Shown here: in pieces, positions 1 through 7,321 of the stretch | How positions within the stretch are numbered: the first letter of the stretch is position 1 | Layout of the letters: every line of letters begins with the position of its first letter | Source: JAGDMS01 sp050015455 | GTDB lineage: Bacteria > Desulfobacterota > Binatia > HRBIN30 | DNA: 13,994 nt | Direction: 5' to 3' | Assembly: GCA_050015455.1 (NCBI GenBank) | Contig: JBEKBJ010000125.1 | Location: 1-13,994 of the forward strand | Position numbers and translations under genes: made by a program | Notes under the pieces: generated by a model | What the model saw: only the letters and a program-made list of their open reading frames with translations | Databases searched by the model: none | What the model was told of the DNA's origin: nothing

Positions 1-114
1 TCCTACCGCACTCGCCACTTGCCGCCGCTTGACTTGCCCGATTCAAACAGCGATCACGCTACTAAACCGGACAGAATTTCCGGAAAAAAGCGGACACAAT
101 TTCCGGAACCCACA
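1..114 (-). mobile_element. Probable end of an IS21-like insertion sequence
   Basis: Reading the minus strand, the exonuclease coding sequence changes character abruptly after codon 182, at about position 114. What follows contains two near-identical 17-base units (91-107 and 68-84, one mismatch, 23-base period). Tandem internal repeats next to the tip are typical of IS21-family ends, and the proposed tip begins TGTGGG at 114 on the minus strand. The element would continue leftwards out of the window, so no transposase is visible here. The identification rests on repeat architecture and on the damaged gene. The exact family and tip are inferred, and no target duplication can be seen because only one end is present. 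Confidence 0.5.
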
Positions 115-660
115 GGCGCATGTCCGGATGTCGACCGAGACCTCGTGGGCCTCCTGCATTGGAGCGCCAAACAGCTTGGCGTGAAGCTCCGATAGGCGTG
201 GGTACTTGAAGCCGCGACTCCCAGGGATAGCGCAGAAGTCGGTGGATCCGACCTGCGTGCAGAAGGTCCGGGCACGACGCAAAGGATCCCCGAGGCGCAG
301 GCGGATAATCTCTGCCCTGAGGACATTGCGGTCGAACTCGATGTTGTGCGACACAATCAGGTCCGCCTGCCCGACCGCGTCAAGAAAGGGCGGGAGCACC
401 TCACCCAACGGCTTACCTTCCCGTGCGGCTCGCGCAGCGGTGATTCCGTGTACCCGAATGGCGTCGGCCGGGATCGAGAACCCATCCGGCCGAACGATCG
501 CGGCATGGAGTTCGAGTTCCGCGCCCCGCTCGTCGAATATGCCCCAGCCCAGCTGGACCACCCGGGGCCAGTTGTCCACGTCCTCAGCCGGCCGACCTCG
601 CTGTTTGGGCAGGCCGGTGGTCTCAGTGTCGAATACGAGAATGCGTTGTTCCCGAGGCAT
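43..660 (-). CDS. DEDDh 3'-5' exonuclease (DnaQ-like), 3' end replaced by IS DNA
   Basis: The 205-residue product has the DnaQ/RNase T-type exonuclease fold signature. Exo I is FDTETTG with D11 and E13, Exo II is HNIEFDRNVL with D110, and Exo III has H172 and D177 (AHEVSVD). All DEDDh metal ligands and the general-base histidine are therefore present, which implies two-metal 3'-5' exonucleolysis on DNA or RNA. The last 23 or so residues (after RTCAC) do not resemble the family and are encoded by the repeated IS-like sequence below position 114, so the native C-terminus is lost. Since the catalytic core is complete, activity may survive. The start ATG at 660 lies 15 bases after the stop of the DUF2442 gene, so the two may be cotranscribed. 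No polymerase, helicase or BRCT domain is attached. It could be a stand-alone proofreading-type, repair or RNA-processing enzyme, and the substrate cannot be told. Confidence 0.85.
   Translation of the reverse strand: MPREQRILVFDTETTGLPKQRGRPAEDVDNWPRVVQLGWGIFDERGAELELHAAIVRPDGFSIPADAIRVHGITAARAAREGKPLGEVLPPFLDAVGQADLIVSHNIEFDRNVLRAEIIRLRLGDPLRRARTFCTQVGSTDFCAIPGSRGFKYPRLSELHAKLFGAPMQEAHEVSVDIRTCACGFRKLCPLFSGNSVRFSSVIAV
68..107. repeat. Two 17-base direct repeats (IS end repeats)
   Basis: Copies lie at 68-84 and 91-107 on the plus strand, reading CGGACAGAATTTCCGGA and CGGACACAATTTCCGGA. They differ at one base and are separated by AAAAAG. Each unit carries an internal CGGA...TCCG partial dyad. 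They probably serve as transposase binding repeats at the end of the proposed insertion sequence. Confidence 0.75.
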
Positions 661-675
661 AGTCTCTGTCGCAGC

Positions 676-996
676 CTAACGTCGTGCGCAGCGGCCGCGC
701 GCACGCTTCTTGCGCGGCTGCATGCGCTTGGGCCGGGCCTGGCTCAGGAGCGGAAACCGTTCGGGATGGTCGATGGACTCAACCGCCAAGTCCACGTCGA
801 GATCGGGCCAATAGAGATGGGGCGGATGCGGGAGCTCTACGTTACACAGCTGACCGATTGAAACGTCTCGAAACCAAGGAAAGTGTTCGAACGCCAGGAA
901 CCGCTCGCGCTCCCCGAGCAAGAGCCAGAATCCATGCTGCGAAACGTTCGTGATCTCAACGACCGAAATGGGCTTTCCACGCGTTGCGGATTTCAT
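676..996 (-). CDS. DUF2442 family protein
   Basis: This 106-residue protein starts MKSATRGKPIS and has the typical DUF2442 body: VEITNVSQHGFWLLLG, then a FEHFPWFRD segment, then HLYWPDLDVDLAVESIDHPERFPL. Its function is unknown. Members of this family often sit directly after DUF4160 genes, and some authors treat such pairs as toxin-antitoxin-like, but no activity is established here. I chose the ATG at 996 because GGAG lies seven bases upstream. An in-frame ATG at 1002 would have the GGAG only one base away. The start lies inside the 3' end of the DUF4160 remnant, in a different frame, as in intact pairs. The C-terminus is a basic tail (RPKRMQPRKKRARGRCARR, residues 88-106) that is not part of the core domain and may bind nucleic acid or be a spurious extension. 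The exonuclease gene follows after 15 bases. Confidence 0.8.
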   Translation of the reverse strand: MKSATRGKPISVVEITNVSQHGFWLLLGERERFLAFEHFPWFRDVSIGQLCNVELPHPPHLYWPDLDVDLAVESIDHPERFPLLSQARPKRMQPRKKRARGRCARR

Positions 997-1078
997 CCTC
1001 ATGCTCCAGAACCAGCCGGAGAGCGCTTGCGAGGCGCCGCTGGCTCAGACCGTAGTTCACCGCGCTGCTCAACGCCAG
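956..1078 (-). pseudogene. 3' remnant of a DUF4160 gene
   Basis: An open frame of 40 codons ending in TGA at 958-956 encodes a peptide containing NYGLSQRRL, LVLEHEDEI and AWKAHFGR. This resembles the C-terminal half of DUF4160 proteins, where a short helix pair ends in an E-H-x-x-E...W-x-x-F-G pattern. No start codon or N-terminal half (the phosphate- or fold-forming beta part) is present. Directly upstream, in the same frame, is the TAG stop of the isomerase gene at 1081-1079. The truncated gene overlaps the start of the DUF2442 gene by about 40 bases in another frame, which matches the usual DUF4160-DUF2442 arrangement. The family assignment is from pattern memory on a short fragment. Confidence 0.5.
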
Positions 1079-1774
1079 CTAAGCTTGGCCTGAGAGATCC
1101 TTTTTCAAGAGATCTAGGACGTGTTCAATTTCTGCCTGCCGCAAGTTCTTCTTGCTGGCCGCGTAGGCAGGTAAGTTCAGACTCAACAGTTCTGCAGTCG
1201 CGGCTTTCACTTGCGCTGCCAAACTATCTGCATCTTTAGCTACGCCATCCAGTATGCCGCGTTACAGTGCCTCGTTGGGATTGTAAGCCCTCGCATGTAG
1301 AAGAGCCTCGTTGCGCCATCGAGAAGGAATGGCTGATCCGGCTATCAGAAACATCCAGCTGGGTAAGGCAATGCCAATCAATGTCTCATTCATTTGAATC
1401 CGGTAAGGTCCATCGATGGCAAAACGGCGATCGCAGGCGTAGGTCAGCATAGCCCCTCCCGCAACCGCATGTCCGGTAGATGCTGCAATCGTGGGAACTG
1501 GAAACGAGAAAACGCGAAGCATGGTGCGGGCGAACGTTATGGCGAAATCTCCCATCTCACTTGCAGAGAGCGTGGGCAATAGCTTCAGGTCAAGCCCACC
1601 GGAGAAAAAACCCGGGCGGCCCGTAATCACAAGTACCTTCGCCCCATCATTCTCGGCCCGATCCATGCTTTTCCTCATCTCTTCAAAAAATATCCAATTC
1701 ATTGAATTGGCTTTACCGTCATCCATCGTGATCTGGGCAATTCCATCCTTAAGGCTATAAGTGACTTTCTCCAT
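1079..1774 (-). pseudogene. Delta3,delta2-enoyl-CoA isomerase-like crotonase gene with an in-frame stop
   Basis: The first 170 codons (1774 to 1265) encode a crotonase-fold protein. The oxyanion-hole strand is FFSGGLDLK (residues 56-64), and the second hole element is STGHAVAGGAMLTYACD (99-115). The position of the first crotonase glutamate is Met109, while the second is kept as E130 in QMNETLIGIALPSW. This one-glutamate pattern with NET and a following P-x-W matches mitochondrial-type delta3,delta2-enoyl-CoA isomerases, which move double bonds so that unsaturated fatty acids can enter beta-oxidation. A TAA at 1264-1262 then stops translation, but the same frame stays open for 60 more codons (RGILDGVAKDADSLAAQV onward) to TAG at 1081-1079. 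That stretch is a normal crotonase C-terminus, so the full gene would be 231 residues. GAA or GAG (Glu) was probably the original codon. The start ATG at 1774 has AGAGGA four bases upstream. The gene lies 156 bases after nuoN, and its base composition is lower in GC than the nuo genes. It may be a recent pseudogene, or the stop may be a sequencing error. Confidence 0.85.
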
Positions 1775-1930
1775 AGTTCCTCTTCGAAGGGTTGGACACG
1801 TCGAGGCCGGAAAACACCCCGTGCAACTCTTGCAGGATCTTGCAGCCTATTGTCAAGGACCGGCCAAACTGGCCACGATTTTTGGCGGGTCGCGAGCGTG
1901 AAGAATGGCGTGTACGGGGAAGACAGGATC

Positions 1931-3406
1931 TCAGCCGGTGAAGAATTGTAGCGAGCGCTCGGCGAGGCCGATGACCGGGGACCAGTAGACGCCGAGCACG
2001 AGGGTCGCGGCGCACAGGCCCCACATCAGCGACCCATTGTGCAGGCCGACGGTCACCGGGGCCTCGTCGCCTTCGGGGAAATCGAGGAACATCGTCCGCA
2101 CCACACGGGCGTAGTAGTAAAGGGAGATCACGCTGTTGAGGACACCGACCACCGCGAGGAAGTAGAACTGCTGGCGGATGACGGCGGCGAACAGGTAGAA
2201 CTTGCCGATGAACCCGGCCAGCGGCGGCAGCCCGGTGAGGGAGAAGAGAAATACCGCCAGCGCAACGGCCGGCGCCGCCCCGCCACGCCACGCCAAGCCG
2301 CGGTACCCCTCGATGTCCTCGCGGCCCGTCGAGTTGGCCACGATCATCACCACCAGGAAGGCGCCGATGTTCATCAGGTAGTAGACCACCATGTAGAACA
2401 TCATGGCGCGCAAGCCTTCGTTGCTCAGGACGACGAAGCCCATGAGCATGTAGCCAGCGTGCGCGATGCTCGAGTAGGCGAGCAGCCGCTTCAGGTTGCG
2501 CTGCGACAGCGCCGCTAGGTTACCCAAGGTCATCGTCACCATGCACAAAACGAGCACGAGCTGCGGCCAGTCGACACCCGGCAGAAACTGCCACGTGCCG
2601 TCGGCCCCGAGATGCGACAGCGCCGGATAGAAGAAACGCATCAATAGCGCGAAACCGGCAGCCTTCGAACCGACTGACAGAAACGCCGCGATCGGAATCG
2701 GAGCGCCGGTGTAAACATCGGGCACCCACATGTGGAAAGGCACCGCCGCCACCTTGTAGCCGAACCCCGCCAGGGTCAGCAGCACGGCGATGAACACCGC
2801 CAGCTTGTTCGCATCACCGTGCATGAGCGCCGCGTTGATGTGGGCGAAGTCCATGCTGCCGGTCAGGCCGAAGATCCAACTCATGCCGTAAATCATCGTG
2901 CCGGAGGCCACGCCGCCGTAAATCAGATACTTCAGCGCCGCCTCACCCGAACGCCGGTCGTGACGCAAGAAGCCGGTGAGCGTGTACGACGTCAGGCTCA
3001 CGAACTCGAGCGCGAGATAGGCCATCAGCAGGTTGCTCGCCGACGACATGAAGTACATGCCGAGCGTGCTGGAAACGAGCAAGCCGTAATACTCGCCCTG
3101 GTTGGCGTTCACTTCCTTCGAGCCCAGCGACATCCAGATCGCCGACATGGCCGCGAGCGCGAAGATGACCTTGAAGAAAACGGTGAAGGGGTCTTGCACC
3201 ACCATCCGGCCGAACAGCGCGCCGTCCTGCACACCGACCAGACGCGACACCGCCAGCAGCGACAGCGCGGTGCCGACGAGCGCGATCTCACCGACCCGTT
3301 CCTTGTTCGTCACCAACAGGTCGGCAATGAACACCGCGAGGATGGTGCCGGCGAGGATGAGCTCCGGGAGGATGTAGCTCAGGCTTTGGACGCTATTGAA
3401 CGTCAT
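1931..3406 (-). CDS. nuoN: NADH-quinone oxidoreductase subunit N
   Basis: This 491-residue protein is one of the three antiporter-like, proton-pumping subunits in the complex I membrane arm, the one nearest the hydrophilic arm. It is almost wholly hydrophobic with about 14 membrane segments. Conserved landmarks are E134 in the TM5 sequence LALEFVSLTSY and K218 in the broken-helix region TLAGFGYKVAAVPFHMWVPDVYTGAP. A further channel segment is LSQRNLKRLLAYSSIAHAGYMLMG. The length is normal for NuoN. The ATG at 3406 overlaps the nuoM stop by four bases (ATGA), which indicates translational coupling. It is the last nuo gene, with 156 non-coding bases after it before the isomerase gene, and no convincing terminator hairpin with a T-run in the right orientation is seen there. 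Confidence 0.97.
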   Translation of the reverse strand: MTFNSVQSLSYILPELILAGTILAVFIADLLVTNKERVGEIALVGTALSLLAVSRLVGVQDGALFGRMVVQDPFTVFFKVIFALAAMSAIWMSLGSKEVNANQGEYYGLLVSSTLGMYFMSSASNLLMAYLALEFVSLTSYTLTGFLRHDRRSGEAALKYLIYGGVASGTMIYGMSWIFGLTGSMDFAHINAALMHGDANKLAVFIAVLLTLAGFGYKVAAVPFHMWVPDVYTGAPIPIAAFLSVGSKAAGFALLMRFFYPALSHLGADGTWQFLPGVDWPQLVLVLCMVTMTLGNLAALSQRNLKRLLAYSSIAHAGYMLMGFVVLSNEGLRAMMFYMVVYYLMNIGAFLVVMIVANSTGREDIEGYRGLAWRGGAAPAVALAVFLFSLTGLPPLAGFIGKFYLFAAVIRQQFYFLAVVGVLNSVISLYYYARVVRTMFLDFPEGDEAPVTVGLHNGSLMWGLCAATLVLGVYWSPVIGLAERSLQFFTG

Positions 3407-4893
3407 CGCATGGCTACCGACGCCCCCACACCCAACACCGTCTGGTTGAGGCTGTTGAGCGAGGCGCTCATGAGGTCGAGGATCGCGTGCGGGTAGACGC
3501 CGAGGATCACGACGATGACCGCCAGCGGCACCAGGGTGAACAGCTCGCGCCCGCTGATCTCCGGCAGCGCCAGGTACTTCTCATTGGCGTTGCCGAGGAA
3601 CATCCGCTGCAAGGTCCAGAGCAGATATCCCGCGGTCAGGATGACGGCGCTGGCGCCGATCGCCGTCAGCCCGGGGTACCGCTGCCAGGCGCCGAGCAAC
3701 ACCAGCACCTCGGAGATGAACGCCGACAGGCCGGGCAACCCCATGGCCGCGAAGAAGGCGAGCCCGGTCACCCCCGTATACACCGGCATGATCGACGCCA
3801 GACCGCCAAAGCCTTCGATGTCCCGGTGGTGCGCGCGGTCGTAGATCACCCCGACGAGCAAGAACAACATGGCGGTGACGGTGCCGTGGTTGAACATCTG
3901 CAGCACGGCGCCCTGGACGCCCATCGCCGTAAACGATGCCATGCCGAGCATGACGTAGCCCATGTGGCTGATGCTCGAGTAGGCCACCAGCTTCTTCAGA
4001 TCCTTCTGCGCCATGGCGGTCAGCGCGCCGTAGACGATGTTGAACGTCCCGAGCGCTGCCAGACACCAGTACGAGAGGTCGCTGTGTGTCGCCTCGGGCA
4101 GAATGCCGTAGTTGATGCGCAGGATGCCGTAGGTGCCCATCTTCAGCAGGATGCCGGCGAGGATGACCGAGATCGCCGTCGGCGCCTCGACGTGCGCGTC
4201 CGGCAGCCAGGTGTGGAACGGGAAGGCCGGGATCTTGATGGCGAAGCCGATGAACAGCGCGATCCAGAGGACGGTCGCGTAGGGGATGGTGCCGTGCGCC
4301 GCCATCAGCTTGGTCATGTCGAAGGTGTGCGGCGTCTGCGAGAAGTACATCACCAGCAGCGCCAGCAGCATGAGCACGCTGCCCGCCAGGGTGTAGAGGA
4401 AGAACTTGATGGCGGCATACTCACGGCGCGGCCCGCCCCAGATGCCGATGAGGAAGTACATCGGCAGCAGCATCAGCTCCCAGAAAATGTAGAAGAGGAA
4501 GAAATCGAGCGCGACGAAGACGCCCATCATGGCCCCGTCGAGCAGCAGGAAGAGCGCGAAGTAACCCTTCACCGCCTTTTCGATGCCCCACGACGCGAAC
4601 ATGCAGATGAACGACAACAACGCCGTGAGCAGCACCATGCTGATGCTGATGCCGTCGACCCCGACGAAGTACTCGATGTTGAAGCTCGGGATCCAACTGT
4701 AATGCTCGACGTACTGAAAGCCCGCTTGCAAGCGGTCGAAGTTGACAAACAGCCAGATCGCCATGAGCAACGGCGGCACCGTGACGATCGCCGCCGTCCA
4801 GCGGATCAGGTTGTGCGCTTTGCTCGGCAAGGCCAGCACGACGAACATCCCGGCGATCGGGATGAAGGTCATGTAGGTCAGTATGTGATCCAT
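3403..4893 (-). CDS. nuoM: NADH-quinone oxidoreductase subunit M
   Basis: This 496-residue integral membrane protein is the middle antiporter-like subunit of complex I. The TM5 glutamate is E139 in IFWELMLLPMYFLIG, and the TM7 lysine is K220 in FAIKIPAFPFHTWLPDAHVEAP. The conserved stretch AQKDLKKLVAYSSISHMGYV follows. All key proton-path residues are therefore present. The start ATG at 4893 follows nuoL after 53 bases, the longest gap in the operon, which holds a strong inverted repeat (4919-4939). The stop overlaps nuoN by four bases. The N-terminus MDHILTYMTFIPIAGMF fits the family start. Confidence 0.97.
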   Translation of the reverse strand: MDHILTYMTFIPIAGMFVVLALPSKAHNLIRWTAAIVTVPPLLMAIWLFVNFDRLQAGFQYVEHYSWIPSFNIEYFVGVDGISISMVLLTALLSFICMFASWGIEKAVKGYFALFLLLDGAMMGVFVALDFFLFYIFWELMLLPMYFLIGIWGGPRREYAAIKFFLYTLAGSVLMLLALLVMYFSQTPHTFDMTKLMAAHGTIPYATVLWIALFIGFAIKIPAFPFHTWLPDAHVEAPTAISVILAGILLKMGTYGILRINYGILPEATHSDLSYWCLAALGTFNIVYGALTAMAQKDLKKLVAYSSISHMGYVMLGMASFTAMGVQGAVLQMFNHGTVTAMLFLLVGVIYDRAHHRDIEGFGGLASIMPVYTGVTGLAFFAAMGLPGLSAFISEVLVLLGAWQRYPGLTAIGASAVILTAGYLLWTLQRMFLGNANEKYLALPEISGRELFTLVPLAVIVVILGVYPHAILDLMSASLNSLNQTVLGVGASVAMR

Positions 4894-4918
4894 GTGTTAG
4901 CTCCAACCACTCTCTTCT

Positions 4919-4939
4919 CCCTCTCCCGAGAGGAGAGGG
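4919..4939. repeat. Perfect 8-bp inverted repeat between nuoL and nuoM
   Basis: CCCTCTCC at 4919-4926 pairs with GGAGAGGG at 4932-4939 around a five-base loop. It lies in the 53-base nuoL-nuoM gap and, in the transcript, would form a GC-rich hairpin upstream of nuoM, with no T-run after it. It is more likely an mRNA stability or processing element, or a copy of a dispersed hairpin repeat, than a full terminator, since nuoM and nuoN need transcription past it. Confidence 0.7.
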
Positions 4940-4946
4940 GATAAAG

Positions 4947-6989
4947 TCACAGCAGCCGCGCCACCATCACCACCACGACGCTAACCACGATGACGTAGAG
5001 ATAGCCGTTGATGCTGCCCGTCTGCAGTTGGCGGAACCGATTGCCGACGACGATGGTCCCGTCGGCGAGCCGGTTGACGATGCCGTCGATGACGTAGTTG
5101 TCGAACAAGCCGTCGGCCCACGATATGAAGCGCGTCAGCGCCGCCGAGCCGTCGACGATGTTGTCTATGACGTAGCGGTCGAAGCCGGCGCAGATGCGGG
5201 TCAACAGCAACGTGCCGTTGACGAAGGTTGCATTGTATAGCTCATCGATGTAGTACTTGTTGTATACCAGACGATAAATCCACCCGCCGGCGACCTCGGA
5301 GAAGGTCTCGGGCGAGAGCACCTTGGCGTAGTACATGGCGTAAGCGACGACGAACCCGACGGCGGCCACGCCGACGGAGAGCGCCATGAACAGCCTCTCG
5401 GTGCCGGCCGAATAGGCTTCTGCCACCTGGGCGTGCTCGCCGAACACGGGAGCAAACCACTCCTCGATGCGGTTGGCGCCGCCCAAAACGTGCGGCACAC
5501 CGACGACGCCGCCGACGAACGCCAGCAACGCCAACACGGCGAGCACATAGGTCATCACCGGCGGCGACTCATGGATATGCTGTTGTACGTGATGATCGGC
5601 GCGGTTCGCGCCGTAGAAGGTCATGAAGACCTGGCGGAACATGTAGAACGAGGTCAGCCCCGCGGCGGCAAAGGCCAACGCCCACAGCGCCGGGCTGCCG
5701 TGCGGGCTGGAGAAGGCCTGCCACAGGATTTCATCTTTGGAGAAGAATCCGGCCGTCGGTGGGATGCCGGCGATCGCGACGGTCGAGACCAGGAAGGTCC
5801 AGAATGTGAGCGGCATCTTGTCTTTCAAGCCGCCCATCTTGCGCATGTCCTGCTCGCCGCCCATACCGTGAATGACGCTGCCGGCGCCGAGGAAGAGGCA
5901 CGCCTTGAAAAAGGAGTGCGTCATGAGGTGGAAGATGCCCGCCCCGTACGCGGTCACACCCATGGCCAGGAACATGTAACCGAGCTGGCTCACGGTCGAG
6001 TACGCCAGCACGCGCTTGATGTCGTTCTGTGCGATGCCGATGGTGGCGGCGTAGAACGCCGTCGCTGCTCCGATCCCGGCGACCACGTGCAGCGTGAACG
6101 GCGCCATGCTGAACAGGAAATTGAGCCGGCCGATCATGTACACGCCGGCGGTCACCATGGTGGCGGCGTGGATCAAGGCGCTGACCGGGGTCGGGCCCGC
6201 CATGGCGTCCGGCAACCACACGTACAGCGGAATCTGGGCGGATTTGCCGGTGGCGCCGACAAAGAGCAGCAACGTCACCAGCGTCGCTACACCCACGCCC
6301 CAGAAGACTTGGCCTTGGAGCAGATGCGCGTGCTCGGCCAGCTCACGGAAAGTGACTGTCGGATGGCCGGCCTTGTTCATCGACCAGAAAAGCAGGAAGA
6401 CGCCGAGGCTGAAGCCGAAATCGCCGACCCGGTTGACGATGAAGGCCTTGCTGCCGGCGCTGGCGTTGGCCCAATCCTTGTACCAGAAACCGATCAGGGC
6501 GTAGGAGCAGAGGCCCACGCCCTCCCAGCCGACGAACATCAGCAGCAGGTTGTCGCCGAGCACCAGCGTCAGCATCGAGAAGGTGAACAAGTTCAGCCAG
6601 GCGAAGAAGCGCCAGTACGACTCGTCCTCGTGCATGTAGCCGGTGGCGTAGATGTGGATCACGCCGCCGACCCCGGTGACCACCAGGATCATCACCGCCG
6701 ACAGCGGATCGGCGAGGAAGGCGATGTCAGCATGCAGGGCCCCGATGTCGATCCAGGTAAACAGGCGGTCGATAAGAAAGCGGTGTTCCGGCGGCAGGCC
6801 GAGCAGCTGCGCAAATACCTGCAAAGAGAGAATGAAGGCAGCCACCACCGGCACGCACGCGATCAAGGAGATGGCACGCTTCCCAAATTTGCGCTGGATG
6901 AGCACGCCGGGGATGGCGTTAAGCACCGCGCCGATGAGCGGCAGCAGCACAATCCAGCGCAGATATTCACACGAGATCGGATGCTCCAT
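4947..6989 (-). CDS. nuoL: NADH-quinone oxidoreductase subunit L
   Basis: This 680-residue protein is the distal antiporter-like subunit of complex I. The core carries the TM5 glutamate E156 in FVGWEGVGLCSYALIGFW, the TM7 lysine K249 in GATGKSAQIPLYVWLPDAM, and the segment AGPTPVSALIHAATMVTAGVY. Beyond residue 500 lies the usual C-terminal extension. It has a long amphipathic stretch (the lateral helix that clamps NuoM and NuoN) and ends in a membrane anchor (YLYVIVVSVVVVMVARLL). This extension separates NuoL from NuoM and NuoN. The length is within the family range, slightly long. The ATG at 6989 lies 23 bases after nuoK, with AAGGA close upstream. Confidence 0.97.
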   Translation of the reverse strand: MEHPISCEYLRWIVLLPLIGAVLNAIPGVLIQRKFGKRAISLIACVPVVAAFILSLQVFAQLLGLPPEHRFLIDRLFTWIDIGALHADIAFLADPLSAVMILVVTGVGGVIHIYATGYMHEDESYWRFFAWLNLFTFSMLTLVLGDNLLLMFVGWEGVGLCSYALIGFWYKDWANASAGSKAFIVNRVGDFGFSLGVFLLFWSMNKAGHPTVTFRELAEHAHLLQGQVFWGVGVATLVTLLLFVGATGKSAQIPLYVWLPDAMAGPTPVSALIHAATMVTAGVYMIGRLNFLFSMAPFTLHVVAGIGAATAFYAATIGIAQNDIKRVLAYSTVSQLGYMFLAMGVTAYGAGIFHLMTHSFFKACLFLGAGSVIHGMGGEQDMRKMGGLKDKMPLTFWTFLVSTVAIAGIPPTAGFFSKDEILWQAFSSPHGSPALWALAFAAAGLTSFYMFRQVFMTFYGANRADHHVQQHIHESPPVMTYVLAVLALLAFVGGVVGVPHVLGGANRIEEWFAPVFGEHAQVAEAYSAGTERLFMALSVGVAAVGFVVAYAMYYAKVLSPETFSEVAGGWIYRLVYNKYYIDELYNATFVNGTLLLTRICAGFDRYVIDNIVDGSAALTRFISWADGLFDNYVIDGIVNRLADGTIVVGNRFRQLQTGSINGYLYVIVVSVVVVMVARLL

Positions 6990-7012
6990 GATCCTTCAGA
7001 GGGGAAATCTCC

Positions 7013-7321
7013 CTACCCCCTCAGCGTCTCCGTTGCCTCCACGTCGATGGTCTGGAAGGTTTGGTAAATGCCGAGCACGATCGCCAGGCCGATCGCTGCC
7101 TCCGCCGCCGCCAGCATGATCACGAAGATGGCGAACAGCTGGCCGTCGTATTGCCCCGAGCTGAAGCGCGAAAACGCCAGGTAGTTCACATTGGCCGAGT
7201 TCAGGATCAGCTCCACGCCCATCAGAATGCCGATGGCGTTGCGCCGCGTGAGCACGCAGTAGAGCCCGAGTGCAAACAGGATCAGACTCACGATCAGATA
7301 ATGCGCCAACCCGATGCTCAT
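7013..7321 (-). CDS. nuoK: NADH-quinone oxidoreductase subunit K
   Basis: This 102-residue protein with three membrane helices is a small membrane-arm subunit that links the quinone-site end to the antiporter-like subunits. The two conserved membrane glutamates are E37 (GVELILNSANVNYLAF) and E74 (AAAEAAIGLAIVLGIYQ), both part of the central proton and charge axis. The frame is open further upstream, but the native start is the ATG at 7321. This gives the standard NuoK length and N-terminus (MSIGLAHYLIV) and a four-base ATGA overlap with the nuoJ stop. Confidence 0.97.
   Translation of the reverse strand: MSIGLAHYLIVSLILFALGLYCVLTRRNAIGILMGVELILNSANVNYLAFSRFSSGQYDGQLFAIFVIMLAAAEAAIGLAIVLGIYQTFQTIDVEATETLRG

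Noticed and set aside
206..1002. Plus-strand frames opposite the exonuclease and DUF2442 genes
   Set aside because: Their translations are Arg, Pro and Ser rich without recognisable motifs, while the minus-strand frames carry complete family signatures.
1821..1856. TTGACA at 1856-1851 (minus) as the -35 of an isomerase promoter
   Set aside because: At 17 or 18 bases downstream the hexamers are GCAAGA and CAAGAG, which do not resemble a -10 element. A duplicated TGCAAGA in the spacer is too short to interpret.
1862..1883. Inverted repeat GGCCAAACTGGCC followed by TTTTT as a terminator for the nuo operon
   Set aside because: The T-run follows the hairpin only on the plus strand, whereas nuo transcription runs on the minus strand. 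The stem is only five base pairs.
3487..7067. Very long plus-strand open frames opposite nuoM and nuoL (485 and 544 codons)
   Set aside because: They are antisense shadows of GC-rich membrane genes. Their products are dominated by His, Arg, Gln, Asp and Glu without any domain pattern, and the minus-strand genes are fully convincing.
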